Shown here: piece by piece, positions 10,375 to 20,319 of the stretch
Position numbering within the stretch: position 1 is the first letter of the stretch
Layout: every line of letters starts with the position of its first letter
Origin: Candidatus Phytoplasma australasiaticum subsp. taiwanense
GTDB lineage: Bacteria; Bacillota_I; Bacilli_A; Acholeplasmatales; Acholeplasmataceae
Assembly: GCA_001307505.2 (NCBI GenBank)
Contig: CP040925.1
Coordinates: 248,001-312,000 of the forward strand
Direction of reading: 5' to 3'
Length of the DNA stretch: 64,000 nt
Notes under the pieces: model-generated
Seen by the model: the letters and a program-made list of their open reading frames with translations, nothing else
Told to the model about the DNA's origin: nothing
The model's database searches: none
Position numbers and translations under genes: made by a program

Positions 10375-12055
10375 ACTTCCTTTTAAATTTATTAATTATC
10401 GAATATTTTCTAGCAAATAACTTGCGTACCATATATGTAACTTTAATTTTGACATCACGAATGATAAAATATTAATTATAATTATGTATTAATTAACTTT
10501 TAAACTTAGGTTTTAATGAATAGTAAACTATTTAAAACATATATTATTAAAGAAGTTAATTCTTAGTTGCTTTTTGTAATTATTTATAAAACGTTATATG
10601 TAATTTTAAATTTATTTATCCAAAGTAATTCATAATAAAATTTATATTCAATAATATTTGAATTATTAATTAAATAAAATTTTTTCATAATTTAAAAATA
10701 AAGCGATAAATTTTTTGATTATTATTTTATTAATGATAATATTTGTTGATAAATATATAAATTTTTTGTCGATTAAGGTGTTTTTTTATATATAATTTTA
10801 GTTTAACAAATAACTTTTTGTTATAGATATCCAAAATATAATTCAAAATATATTATTTGATTGCTTTATTATTTGATTATTTTTTATTCAATGAACAATG
10901 AATTCAAATTTTTATACTGTTTATATTACCTTGGGAAATTTAATTTAATTAAAACTATTTTTTTTCAATAGTTTAATTATGAATATCTTTGTATAACCAT
11001 CAACAATTATATAATAATATTTTTATTAAATACATCAAAAAATAATATAATAATAATAGAATAGTGAAGTTTAATAATGTAATTTATTTCATTATATATT
11101 ACTGTCAAGTTAGTTTCTCTGCAGAACCGGACAAGCAATTTTTCAACAAAACGACGTATAATATCTTATTAAAATATCTTTAAAACTTTTTGTCATATAA
11201 AGGTTATTATCTTTTGTCTTCTTTATGTTTTTTAAGATATTTTAATTTTAAAATTAGGCTGACGACTACTCTAAGTGTCGCTTTATTTGATTTTAATATT
11301 TATTAGTTTTAACTGTTTTAAATTTTTCAATTTTGTTAATGTTAAATTATTTTAAATCAATGATTTTTAATTTTAATTTTAAAAATGAAATTTTTTTGTG
11401 ATTAATTAGTTTTATATTTTATTAAATATTTATGTTATACTTTAAAAAAATTTTTCCAACTCCTAAATAATATATTTAAATATTATTTTTTATTTGAGAT
11501 TTTTTAATATATTTTTATTAAAATAATTGAAAAAACTTAGATATTTCGAATAATTTTTTATTTGATTAAATTTATTATTAATATAAATGTTTATCTTTTT
11601 AATTATTTAAAATAAAAAAATTTTATTTAGTTTAATAATTTAAAAAACGTTAATTATAAATTTTTATATATCGGAACATATTTGGTTGTAAAATTTAATT
11701 AATATTGGTATCAGGAAAATTTAGGTTAATTGTTTTTTAAAGAATCTGTGTTATGTAGGATTTAGTTTTGTTACTTTTTTCAGTGTATTATTCAGAAGTA
11801 AAAGTTGTTCCAAATATTTTGCTATTAATTGAAAAAAGATTTAACTTGTAATGGGACGTAATTTTTGAAGTATTAATATATTTTTAAAGATGTTAATATC
11901 ATAATTTGATTGTGTTATTTAACCTATTGATCTTTATGATTAATTACTTTTTCTGAAAAATTTTTTTGAATAATGAACAAAATATATTTTCCTAAATAAA
12001 GATTAAAGATTTTTTAATTAACATAGATTTTAGCTTCATTTAGTTATTAAATAAA
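10375..12055. other. Decayed AT-rich intergenic region
   Basis: About 1.7 kb of very AT-rich sequence with no supportable gene. The only recognisable piece is the intron relic at 11.1-11.33 kb. It marks the change from the housekeeping cluster to the accessory region. Confidence 0.7.
11095..11335 (-). mobile_element. Group II intron relic (same lineage as intron 1 of the exonuclease gene)
   Basis: Aligns by eye with 3365-3585: AGAACCGGACAAGCAA, then TGTCATATAAAGGTTATTA, then GGCTGACGACTACTCTAAGT and TTAGTTTTAAC in the same order and spacing. Domain V is eroded, so it is not a working intron. Confidence 0.7.
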
Positions 12056-12090
12056 AAAAGATCCCCCCCTGAGAAAGAGGGATCTTTAAG
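12056..12090. terminator. Hairpin terminator after the SVM pair
   Basis: AAAGATCCC...GGGATCTTT stem with a C-rich loop, directly downstream of the minus-strand effector gene ending at 12117, with a T-run on the minus strand. Confidence 0.75.
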
Positions 12091-12116
12091 TTTATGATTA
12101 TTAAATTCGAATTGTT

Positions 12117-12491
12117 TTAATTTCTTCTAGTATTATTTCGTTGATTTCGTTGATTTCGGTTATTTTGGTTTTGTAGATGATATTGATCACGCATAAAAAT
12201 TTGTTGATTTATCCTTTGGAGATCATCCAATGTACAATTCATACTTTCGGTAACTTCTCTCATCATTCTTAAACGTGTTGAAGAATTTAAATCCATATTA
12301 TTAAAAATATTATTTAATGATATAAGCAAACGGTCTCTTTCCTCTTCAAGTTGTTGTTGTCTTATATTTAAATCTATTCCAGGTAAAGCATATAATTTTT
12401 TATTATTTTCGTTATTATTTATAAATAATAATCCTAAAAAAATAAATAAACAAATACTTATTATTTTAAATTGATTTGATAATTTTAACAT
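12117..12491 (-). CDS. SVM-signal secreted protein (candidate effector)
   Basis: 124 aa. The N-terminus is the phytoplasma SVM type of sec signal peptide (MLKLSNQFKIISICLFIFLG, then LLFINNNENNKK), with likely cleavage near YALP at 33-36. The mature part (about 88 aa) is a coiled-coil-like helical stretch (QQQLEEERDRLLISL...) ending in an Asn/Gln/Arg-rich tail (NQNNRNQRNQRNNTRRN). Such a basic low-complexity tail is unusual and could bind nucleic acid, but that is a guess. It is second in a pair with the gene at 12510 (18-nt gap) and followed by a terminator. Target unknown. Confidence 0.8.
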   Translation of the reverse strand: MLKLSNQFKIISICLFIFLGLLFINNNENNKKLYALPGIDLNIRQQQLEEERDRLLISLNNIFNNMDLNSSTRLRMMREVTESMNCTLDDLQRINQQIFMRDQYHLQNQNNRNQRNQRNNTRRN

Positions 12492-12509
12492 TAATTAAAT
12501 CTCCTATAA

Positions 12510-12983
12510 TTATTTATAATTGTTTTTTTTGGAACTTTCTGGTTTATCAATGGAAGGTGTATGAGAATAATTTTTTCTTAAGTTCATATATTGAATATTA
12601 TCATCTGATGAATTATTTTCATTATTTTCTATTGTCGAAATGATATTTTGTTGAGAACTTTCAGGTTGATCATGACGAGTAGTTAATACTTTATTATTGT
12701 TTTTTCTTTTATTATATTTATTGATTTTCGTGGTAATAGCATTTTTTTCATTTAAAAGTTCTGCTTTTTTGTCGCTATCAAATTTAAAATGTGTTAATTC
12801 GTTTTGTATTGCTAATTCCGCTTGTAAATGCCAAGCATATTCTTCATCATTGGAAATTTCATTATTATTACTATATTTGTTACCCATAGCTATTAATTTA
12901 TTATTATAAAAAATAAATAATATTCCTAAAAAGATTAGTAAATAAATAATAATTATTTTAAAGTGATTTCGTAATGTAAACAT
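12510..12983 (-). CDS. SVM-signal secreted protein (candidate effector)
   Basis: 157 aa with an SVM-type signal peptide (MFTLRNHFKIIIIYLLIFLG, cleavage near KLIAMG). The mature protein has a short helical part (AWHLQAELAIQNELTHF) and a long hydrophilic, probably disordered C-terminus rich in Asn, Ser and Lys with two similar pieces (RHDQPESSQQN and IDKPESSKKN). It has the RBS AAAGGAGATTTAAT and lies about 60 nt after the stop of the disrupted LGEAF gene. The SVM gene at 63160 has exactly the same upstream context, so this is effector cargo in a repeated slot. Confidence 0.8.
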   Translation of the reverse strand: MFTLRNHFKIIIIYLLIFLGILFIFYNNKLIAMGNKYSNNNEISNDEEYAWHLQAELAIQNELTHFKFDSDKKAELLNEKNAITTKINKYNKRKNNNKVLTTRHDQPESSQQNIISTIENNENNSSDDNIQYMNLRKNYSHTPSIDKPESSKKNNYK

Positions 12984-13109
12984 TTATTAAATCTCCTTTT
13001 ATTTTTTAAATTTTAATATATCGGAAGTTTATATAATTTTTGTTACCAGTCAGAACTGGTTTTTTTATTATTTTCAGTTTTTTTTCTGTTATCATTATTA
13101 TGTTTGTCT

Positions 13110-15520
13110 TTAAAGAGGCCTAAATTTCGTGCTATTCAACCAGTAGCCAGAGCCGATAAACTCTGAATGGGTATGGTCGGTTTGATAAACGAAAGAATAT
13201 CAAATTAAAGCAGACCATAAAAGCGGATTGCGACGAAAGTAAATTAGTCAAGAAGATCTCGCCACCAAATAATTCTATGGGAAAACCTGAAATGGTCTAA
13301 GAAGGAAAATTGATGTAATCCTAAAACCTGTTCCGAAGTTGCTAAAACGGACAGTCCAGAGTCTATCAATATTATAGATAAGTATTGGATAGTTTATCAG
13401 ATAAAGGAAACCTGGAATCAGCCTCTGAACGAGGATACTTCCCTAAAGAATTAAGGTAGAAATTTAGCGTAACTTGGAGAATCCTAAAACTAAGTAATTA
13501 AATTTACTAATCCGGAAATAAAAGCCTGGATGGTCAAGGATAAAGAATCTTTTAGTAGTCATAAGGGTAAACCTAAATTTGGAATAATTTAGTTAATCGG
13601 CTTATCAAGAGAGAGTTAATAGCTCTCATAGGGCGAAAGAAGAAAGTAATTTACTAGTTATTCAATGGTATCGGGAAGGAGTTGATATTATGTCAACAAC
13701 AGTTTCATAAAAACTAAACTTGAACATTGAATAGAATTCAAAATTGTTCATCAAACGGTTACTCTCTAAAAGAGAGCTGCAGCAAGGGATGAATAACTTT
13801 TATAACACGTTAACAGCATTTAATAAAATTGCGGCTAACAAGTACACCGGAATCGACAATGAAACCATCGATGGAATCAATCTTAAGAAACTAGAAAGAT
13901 ACCATCGGGAATACGTCAATAATGGTTACCACCCGAAACCAGTTAAAAGAACCTTCATTCCTAAAGATAATAAGAAAACCAGACCCTTGGGCATACCCAT
14001 CCAAGATAGACTGATTCAAAATGTCTGGAACAACTCTTAACTCCTTATTTCGAAAATATTTTCTCGGAATGGAGCTTTGGATTTAGAACCAAAATCCTGT
14101 CATGACGCTATCAAACGTGTCAAACAAAGATTTAAAGGAATTGACTACCTTGTCAAAATTGACTTAAAGGTTACTTCGATAACATCAATCATGAGATTCT
14201 GATAAGAACCCTAAATCAGTTCATCAAAAGCATAAAACGCTATCAACCATTAATAGATGGCTAAAAGCTGGGTTCATGAAGGATGGCATCAAATATGAAT
14301 CCTTATCGGGTTCTCCCAGGGAGGTATCATTTCCCCCTTATTAGCCAATGTATACCTACATTACATCGATCTTAAAATGGACGAGCTAATTAGAGAAGGA
14401 AAACCAATTAAGAAGAGTAACCCAGAATATGGGAAGGCATGGAAAACACGCCAACACCATAAACTGGAGATTGATAGACACATCAACCTAAATCCAAAAC
14501 CAAGAGTTGAATATATCCGCTATGCTGACGATTTTATCATCGGCATTAAAGGTGAGTATAACCAGGCAGAAAGAATCAAAGACCAAGTAACGCAATGGCT
14601 AAAGCAGGACCTTAACCTTACTGTTAGTAAGAACAAGTCCAAAATTGTTAAAGCCAATAAAGGAACTCGGTTTCTATCTTACATGATAAAAGTCAACCCA
14701 CCAATAAAACTCGGGAAAGGAAAACCACCAAGAATTCCTTAAATGGGCAAGTTCAAATCCAAATTCCCAAGCGAAAGCCGAAGAATATGGATATGAATAT
14801 AATTGGTTAAAAAAGGAAAGGTGAAACACGACGAAACATTAGCAGATAGGGATGAATTAGAAATAATCCGGACCTATAAGACAATTGTTAGAGGAATTAT
14901 CCAATACTTTGTTTAGCTAACAATCTAAGTGTTTTGACTCACTTAAGTTATCTAGCTGAATACAGCTGTTTGAAAACACTAGCAAGGAAACGGAAAACGT
15001 CAATTGCCAAAGTTCGAAAGAAATGTAAAATTGGTTCAACTTGGGAATTTCTTATCTTAACATATGAACCATGGAATGTTTACACTTGGGACAAAATTAA
15101 AAAATGCGTAATTATAAGGATATTACCATTAATAGATTTATATTCAAGGTCGTACCCATCTAACTGACCGTCTAAAAGCGGAACGTTGTGAGCACTGCGA
15201 CAAAACAACTCAATTACAAATTCATCACATTGGTACGGTCCGCAATGCGCACCGCCAAAGTATCATGAATAAAAGAACAAAGGTACTGTGTAAAGATTGT
15301 CACCGAAAGGTAACCAATCAGCAAATGCATGATATCAGAAAGAATAAGAACAATAGGAATAAATAGCTAATCAACCGCGAGGAGAAATTAGTTCTCGAAG
15401 AGAGTAAATTATGGAAAGCCGGATGCTTGGAAACTTGCTTGTCCGGTTTGGACGGGGGCTGATTGTAAATAAAACAGCAAGGATAAATCGCTGAATAAAA
15501 CGCAATTAATCTATCCGTAT
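13110..15520 (+). mobile_element. Full-length group II intron, antisense to its host, 5' end damaged
   Basis: 2411 nt with ribozyme domains I-VI and a decayed intron protein gene. 3' terminus CTATCCGTAT at 15520; domain V at about 15414-15447. The EBS1 loop carries AGATAA, which pairs with the 5' exon TTGTCT (13104-13109) through one G-U. The conserved intron start GGGCGCCAAAGAGG is replaced by TTAAAGAGG. The missing bases include the whole 5' splice-site consensus, apparently exchanged with the 3' exon start TTAAAGA by microhomology. It should be dead for splicing. Confidence 0.9.
13690..15366 (+). pseudogene. Group II intron reverse transcriptase/maturase with HNH, several frameshifts
   Basis: All parts of a bacterial intron-encoded protein can be read in order but in different frames. 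RT N-terminal part 13744-14040 (DNETIDG, VKRTFIPK, RPLGIPIQDR). Middle RT broken between 14040 and 14377. The RT active site is present (YIRYADDFIIGIKGEY, with YADD) at about 14515-14550. Maturase X follows (THLSYLAEYSCLKTLARKRK), then the HNH endonuclease near 15175-15310 (CEHC...CKDCHRK). At least four breaks, including a stop six codons after the likely start ATG (13690), rule out a working protein. Confidence 0.9.
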
Positions 15521-16089
15521 TTAAAGATAGATAAAGTTTTACTAACATGGTTTAATTGAAGGTGGAAATTGGTTAATTTTAAGTTGTTGTTATTAACAAA
15601 AGCTTCGCCTAGATAATAGTTTTTGTCTTTAGTTAACAAATGTTGGGAAGTTTTCATATTCTTTTTTCTTATTTTAACATATAAATATAATTTATTATTG
15701 TCTTTTGTATCGAAAGAGTAGCGTTTGTAGTTATTTAAATTAGTATGATTATCAGTATCACTATCTGTGTTTAAATATTCGGAAAGATAACGTTTTTTAA
15801 TATAGTAAAGGAGATTAAAGAGTTGTTCTGATCGGATTTGGATATGGTTTAATAATATTTTTTGATTTATTTTAATTAGTTTATTATTATTTTTTATTAT
15901 TTTTTTTGATAAATTATATAATTTAGTATTAAAATTATTATCAATTATTTTGCTATTTAAATAATTTGGTAAGTTTTTTTCTTTGACTTCTTTTTTTAAT
16001 AAATCTTGTTTTTTAAATAATTGTTCTACTTTTTGTTTTTGCTTTTTATAATAACTGTTCCTATTCATGCCATCAAGATATTTATCCAT

Positions 16090-17100
16090 GGTACCTCTCC
16101 TTTTTTATATTATTAGATAATTTTAGGTTTAACTTGGGAAAAATAGGTATTTTTTCTTTAAATATTTTAATAATTTTCATTTTAGTTAAAATGATAAAAT
16201 CAATAAATAAAAAAGAAATAATACTCAAATGATAAAAAACCATTTGATTATTTTTTTAATTTTGATCTAATATATATTTATCTTTTAATGTTTTTTAATA
16301 TAGCAATATTTTAACATATTTAACTTTTTAATTTTAAATTAAAACTGTTGTTAAATTAATAAGTTATTGTTTTATTTTTTGTTGCGTAATAAATAATTCT
16401 ATCTTTAAAATGTTGGATAGTACCTTTTAAGATTTATTGATATTTTTATAAATATCTCTTATTTTTTGGTTAAATAATTTATTTTTTATTTATAATTTTG
16501 TTTTAATTTTTTATGAATTTTTTTTTATTTTAACTTTTATGTTAATAAGTTGAATTTGATGAAAAATTTAGTTTTTGTAATCTATGTGATGCTATTTTGC
16601 AGGGATTTGAATGTTATTTAGATCCTTTTGTTGGTTATGACACGTTAAGGAAAGTGTGGATAATAGGGTTATTAAAAAACAATGTTAGCATATTATTGTC
16701 AAAGCATATTTAGCAAGATAATTGATTAATTAACTATCAGAAAAATATAATTTAAGAGAGGAATATTACAAATCAGTAGAGCAATTTCAAGAAATAAAAA
16801 AATAATATAATATACTAATCAATGAATATTAAGGGTTCATTAAATAATTAATCTATAAAATAAAAATAAGTTTTCAATATTGTAAAATTTTTTAAAAGAA
16901 AAATAGATTAGAAGAATAATTATAAAATCAAAATGATGAAATAAATGTTTTAAAATCATAATAAAAATAACAAAATTGAGTTATGCTCTTGTTCAACAAC
17001 ATTACGCGGAACAATAAAAAAAGTAAAAAAAATGCTAAAATTTTATTACCCTATTATTAATTAATAATAGAAAAAAATTAATTTTCTTATGATTTTGATT
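16090..17100. other. Decayed region with a relic shared with two later blocks
   Basis: No intact gene. The end (about 16975-17060) reads like the decayed tail SYALVQQHYAEQ, matching SHARAQQHF at about 18740 and a third copy near 21900. Each copy is followed by the same promoter/leader block. The original gene is not recognised. Confidence 0.5.
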
Positions 17101-17193
17101 AAATATTTCCTTACTAAAGTTATATAATAGTTATATATTAAAATTTCCAAATTCGTTAATATCTTATTATTATCAGAAAGGTTATGAAATTAA
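17100..17193 (+). promoter_or_regulatory. Conserved promoter and hairpin leader, copy 1
   Basis: TATAAT at 17123-17128 inside the shared block TACTAAAGTTATATAAT, followed by a leader with AAATTTCCAAATT...CTTATTATTATCAGAAAGG. The same block lies at 18860-18955 and 22025-22106. The leader can form an imperfect stem (GATAATAA / TTATTATC in copy 2). It most likely drives the SVM gene at 17289, here without the ITAARLE gene that follows it in the other copies. Confidence 0.55.
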
Positions 17194-17288
17194 TTTGATG
17201 AACAATAAATAATATATGAAAATACCTGAATTTTATCTATGACATTCTTTCAATTGAGGATTAAAAATAAAAAAAGAGGTTTAAATTC

Positions 17289-17786
17289 ATGGTTATATAC
17301 CAAAATAAATTATATTTTTTATTATTATTTTTAGTTGGTTATTTAGGATTATTCCTGTTAATCAATATCCATCCAGTTATGGCAATGGATGGTTATAATC
17401 CAAATGATCCACATTCAATTAAAAATGAAATACTTAAAATTTCATCCAAAAGAGACAACATATCTAAAAAAATTTTGCATTTTAATAAACTGAATTTAAA
17501 TCCTTATAATTTAATAAGACAATCAAAAGATTTAGCTCAAAATATGACAGATCTTTATAAAAGAATTGCTCATCTGAATGCTTTAAATTGTATAAATCAA
17601 AAAATTTGGCAATATTCATATGAACGTAACCAAATAGCTATAAAAATTTTCAGTTTAAGCGGACTATATCAAGACACAACGATGATAGAAGAACTTAACA
17701 AAAAACATCAAGAAATAATCCAAAAAATTCAAAATTTAAACCAAAAATATTTCCATTTACAAAACGAATTAAATGCAAATTTATAA
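17289..17786 (+). CDS. SVM-signal secreted protein (candidate effector)
   Basis: 165 aa. Signal peptide at 1-32 (hydrophobic FLLLFLVGYLGLFLLINI, cleavage after VMA). The mature ~130 aa are helical with heptad-like runs: SIKNEILKISSKRDNI, IWQYSYERNQIAIKI and EELNKKHQEIIQKIQNLNQK. It is clearly related to the SVM protein at 63160 (shared IW..SYERNQIAI.IxS and KNLNQKY), giving two members of one effector family at opposite ends of the window. RBS AAAAGAGG about 10 nt upstream; G/C-rich terminator just after. Target unknown. The two-helix look recalls known coiled-coil effectors, but I cannot assign it to one. Confidence 0.85.
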   Translation: MVIYQNKLYFLLLFLVGYLGLFLLINIHPVMAMDGYNPNDPHSIKNEILKISSKRDNISKKILHFNKLNLNPYNLIRQSKDLAQNMTDLYKRIAHLNALNCINQKIWQYSYERNQIAIKIFSLSGLYQDTTMIEELNKKHQEIIQKIQNLNQKYFHLQNELNANL

Positions 17787-17822
17787 ATAAAATTTAATAT
17801 AAATTATTATTCTTTTTTTCAA

Positions 17823-17854
17823 ACCCCCCCCTTACCAATGGGGGGTCTTTTTTA
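17823..17854 (+). terminator. Rho-independent terminator after the SVM gene
   Basis: ACCCCCCCCTTACCAATGGGGGGT followed by TTTTTT. The C/G-run stem is rare in this AT-rich region. A second C-rich hairpin at 17888-17920 may serve the minus-strand pseudogene. Confidence 0.8.
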
Positions 17855-17939
17855 TTTACTATATTTATTGTATTAATGAAGAAAAATACCCCCCCTCTTT
17901 TTTTAAAAAAGGGTTTTATAGATTAAAGATAATACTTTA

Positions 17940-18370
17940 TTTATTGTTATTATTGTCATCTTTTAATAATTTTTGATAAATTTTTAATTCTGCACTTTGA
18001 ATACGAACTAATATTCTTGATAATTTTCTTTGAAATTTTAAATAAATTTATTTTTGATTATCATTATTAACTAATTCATTTATTTTATGCGTTATTTTGG
18101 TTATTTCGGTTGCATTATCATAAATTTTATATTTTAAATTAATTATTATTTCTTCAATGTTAAGATGATTATCATGATTAAGTTGATTATTGCTAATTCT
18201 CGAAATGTTTAGATTATCCATTGCCATAACTGGATGGATATTGATTAACAGGAATAATTCTAAATAACTAATTAAACATAATGGTCAAAGATATAATTTA
18301 TTTTTTTAATTGCATCATTTAATAACTTACAACCCCTTTTATGTTATCCCTTAGCTGAGGTGATTTTATA
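17940..18370 (-). pseudogene. Decayed ITAARLE-tail + SVM effector pair
   Basis: The minus strand reads the end of an ITAARLE-type gene at about 18345-18370 (ATCCCTTAGCTGAGG, as at 19735), then after the usual spacing an SVM-like reading: LLINIHPVMAMDNLNISR..., HLNIEEIIINLKYKIYDNATEITK. This is a paralogue of the SVM protein at 19768. The signal peptide start is frameshifted and an in-frame stop lies near 18050, so it is broken. It is an inverted, decayed copy of the gene pair at 18971-20136. Confidence 0.7.
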
Positions 18371-18845
18371 GATAGATTTGTTAATCTACGTGACGTCGTT
18401 TTAAGGGGGAGCAGAATTTTATATGGACGCTTTTTTGGTGGTTGATGTATGTTAAGAACAATGGAGGCAGGGTTACAAAACAAGCGTCAGGAATCATTGC
18501 CAAATTAGGTTTCGCAGTTCATAAAATCCACTGCATAATTTATTTAGTCCAAAAACTTTTTTGTCATCTTGATGGTACATTGAAAATAATGCCTCAATAA
18601 AATTATGACTTTATTTGTGCTGGTATCAACTGTGATTTAATGAAACCTGAAGCGGATGAAAAAGATTATTAACAGAAAATAATTGATTATAAAAATCATC
18701 AAGAAGATAAAAAGAAGTACTAAAAAAACAAAAAAACCAGTCATGCTCGCGCTCAACAACATTTCATAGAACCTCAAAAAACACAAAAATATGCTAAATG
18801 CTATCAACCAATTATTAATAAATAATGATGAAAATTTATTTCATC
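18371..18845 (+). pseudogene. Decayed unrecognised gene upstream of the leader
   Basis: One frame gives an interrupted reading (NNGGRVTKQASGIIAKLGF, then FICAGINCDLMKPEADEKDY, then SHARAQQHFIEPQKTQKYAK) with several stops. I do not recognise it. Its last part recurs decayed at about 17000 and 21900, always just before the conserved promoter/leader, so it belongs to a duplicated block. Confidence 0.45.
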
Positions 18846-18859
18846 ATTATTTTATTTAA

Positions 18860-18955
18860 ACATTTCTTTCTTAAAGTTATATAATGGTAGTATATTCAAA
18901 TTTCCAAATTTGATAATAAGATCTTATTATTATCAGAAAGGTTACGAAATTCGTA
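18860..18955 (+). promoter_or_regulatory. Conserved promoter and hairpin leader, copy 2
   Basis: TATAAT at 18880-18885 in TTAAAGTTATATAATGG, then AAATTTCCAAATTTGATAAT, AAGATC and TTATTATTATCAGAAAGG. GATAATAA-GATC-TTATTATTATC is a nearly perfect stem. It lies directly upstream of the ITAARLE gene at 18971. It may be an operator or an RNA leader. Confidence 0.55.
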
Positions 18956-18970
18956 AATAAGGAAAACTTT

Positions 18971-19744
18971 TTGCAAAAATATTTTATTAAAATAATGGTT
19001 ATTTTATTATTAGGAATAACAATTATGATTATGATTCATAAAAATCATCATTGTACTAGCAAAAATCAATCACCTTTATCTTCTTGGGAATCCGCAAAAG
19101 AAACGTTAGATTATTATGAAGCATTTAAAATAAAAAAACTCTTTTCTACTAGACTGAAACGTTCTGCTGAAGAACAACTAATTCCCAAAATTAAAATAAC
19201 TGCGGCTCGTTTAGAAAAGATTAAAAATTATATTTTTTCGGAACCTATTAATCCTACTTTATTACCAATTGATTTATCAGAACAAGAACAAGAAGAAATT
19301 AATAAATTTAAAAAGAGTTGGGGATTGTGTTTAGGTTATTTAAACGAAGACAAAGATAAATTCATCAGTGAAGAACAAAAAAAATGTGATGAATACCAAT
19401 CACAATTAAATATTCTTCCTAAAATGAAATCTTTTGAACAACAAAAATTAGTATTAGAAGAACAACTAGAAACCAAAGAAAAAGAACTTGATAGAAAAAC
19501 TAACAAAGCAGAAATCAAAAAACTCCAAGATGAAATTTCAGAAATAGTTGGTGAAATTGGCAAAATAAATGTCGAAATTCAAAACTTAGAAGCGATCCGA
19601 ATAATGTACCAAAATATGTTAACTCGTGCTGAAAATTACAAAAAAATATTAGAAGAACAATATGAAATAGACAAAAAAAAATATAAAGATTCAATTATTT
19701 ATAAACTAAACAAACTATATGACATTACCTCGGCTGAGGGATAA
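18971..19744 (+). CDS. ITAARLE-family membrane-anchored coiled-coil protein
   Basis: 257 aa from a TTG start (RBS AAGGAAAA 6-10 nt upstream); no ATG gives the full N-terminal helix. One transmembrane segment near the N-terminus (IMVILLLGITIMIMI), an external linker, the signature PKIKITAARLEKIKNYIF, PTLLPIDLSEQEQEEINKF, then a long Glu/Lys coiled coil to LNKLYDITSAEG. Relatives: 50370 (intact), 22112 and 59643 (broken); 21086 and 25068 are similar in plan. It is followed after 23 nt by an SVM gene with its own RBS, so the two form an operon. Function unknown; the topology suggests a surface rod. Confidence 0.75.
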   Translation: MQKYFIKIMVILLLGITIMIMIHKNHHCTSKNQSPLSSWESAKETLDYYEAFKIKKLFSTRLKRSAEEQLIPKIKITAARLEKIKNYIFSEPINPTLLPIDLSEQEQEEINKFKKSWGLCLGYLNEDKDKFISEEQKKCDEYQSQLNILPKMKSFEQQKLVLEEQLETKEKELDRKTNKAEIKKLQDEISEIVGEIGKINVEIQNLEAIRIMYQNMLTRAENYKKILEEQYEIDKKKYKDSIIYKLNKLYDITSAEG

Positions 19745-19767
19745 CATAAAAGGAGTTATAAGTTAAA

Positions 19768-20136
19768 ATGATTCAAATAAAAAATAAATTATATCTTTTA
19801 CCATTATTTTTAATTAATTATTTAGGATTATTCCTGTTAATCAATATTCATCCAGTTATGGCAATGGATCCAAAACTTCCAGAAACTAGTAGCAGACAAC
19901 CTGTTTATCATAACCTTACCATTGAAGAAAACATAATTAATTTAAAACAGAAAATTTATGATAATGCAACCAAAATAACAAACATAGATAAAGGATTACA
20001 AGGAAGTATTACTGATGATCAAAAAGAAAATCTCTTAAAATTAAAAGAAAATTACAAACAATTAATTGATAATCAAAAAGAACAATTAAAAACTTATAAA
20101 AACCTTTTAAATGATTTAAATGATGAAAAAAACTAA
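19768..20136 (+). CDS. SVM-signal secreted protein (candidate effector)
   Basis: 122 aa. Signal peptide 1-33 (hydrophobic LLPLFLINYLGLFLLINI, cleavage after PVMA). The mature ~90 aa contain two helices around a charged turn (ENIINLKQKIYDNATKI, LKENYKQLIDNQKEQL). It has the RBS AAAAGGAG and is second in an operon with the ITAARLE gene. A broken paralogue of the same pair lies inverted at 17940-18370. Two terminators follow. Small size, secretion and helical-hairpin plan fit a phytoplasma effector; host target unknown. Confidence 0.8.
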   Translation: MIQIKNKLYLLPLFLINYLGLFLLINIHPVMAMDPKLPETSSRQPVYHNLTIEENIINLKQKIYDNATKITNIDKGLQGSITDDQKENLLKLKENYKQLIDNQKEQLKTYKNLLNDLNDEKN

Positions 20137-20176
20137 AAATATTATCAACATAAAAAAATTATCTTTTTTATAATAA

Positions 20177-20200
20177 GACCCTTTTCAAAAGGGTTTTTTT
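20177..20200 (+). terminator. Terminator of the ITAARLE-SVM operon
   Basis: GACCCTTTTCAAAAGGGTT stem followed by a T-run, 40 nt after the SVM stop codon. Confidence 0.8.
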
Positions 20201-20230
20201 ATTTAACCATACTTACTTATATAAATAATC

Positions 20231-20259
20231 AGACTTCTTTAAACAAAGAGTCTTTTTTT
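20231..20259 (+). terminator. Second hairpin terminator
   Basis: AGACTTCTTTAAACAAAGAGTCT followed by seven T. Confidence 0.65.
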
Positions 20260-20319
20260 ATTTCTATTAATAAAAAATGAATATCTTATTAACTAAAAAA
20301 ACAAAGGAGTTTTCATAAT

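Larger units (their letters stand above)
13043..16089 (-). pseudogene. LGEAF-family protein gene disrupted by an antisense group II intron
   Basis: Coding parts 16089-15521 and 13109-13043. When joined they read in frame (...KTLSIFKDKHNNDNR...SSDW-stop), as does the homologous tail at 63093. The protein begins MDKYLDGMNRNSYYKK, has a Lys-rich coiled coil, then the shared C-terminal domain with DKNYYLGEAFVNNNNLKLTN. That domain is also at the C-termini of the PMU AAA+ protein and the 33061 protein. The intron between the parts runs the opposite way and cannot splice from this transcript, so the gene is interrupted, losing its last ~22 residues. Function of the domain is unknown. Confidence 0.8.

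Noticed and set aside
12697-12909. 70-aa plus-strand frame within the SVM gene at 12510-12983
   Set aside because: Antisense shadow of a signal-peptide gene; hydrophobicity comes from the AT-rich complement.
17289-17786. Naming SVM proteins as specific known effectors (SAP11, SAP54/phyllogen, SAP05, TENGU)
   Set aside because: Helical plan and size are suggestive for some, but I could not confirm any identity without an alignment.
19336-19563. Minus-strand 75-aa frame within 18971-19744, and similar shadows at 39039-39221 and 47303-47524
   Set aside because: Shadows of well-supported genes, without RBS.
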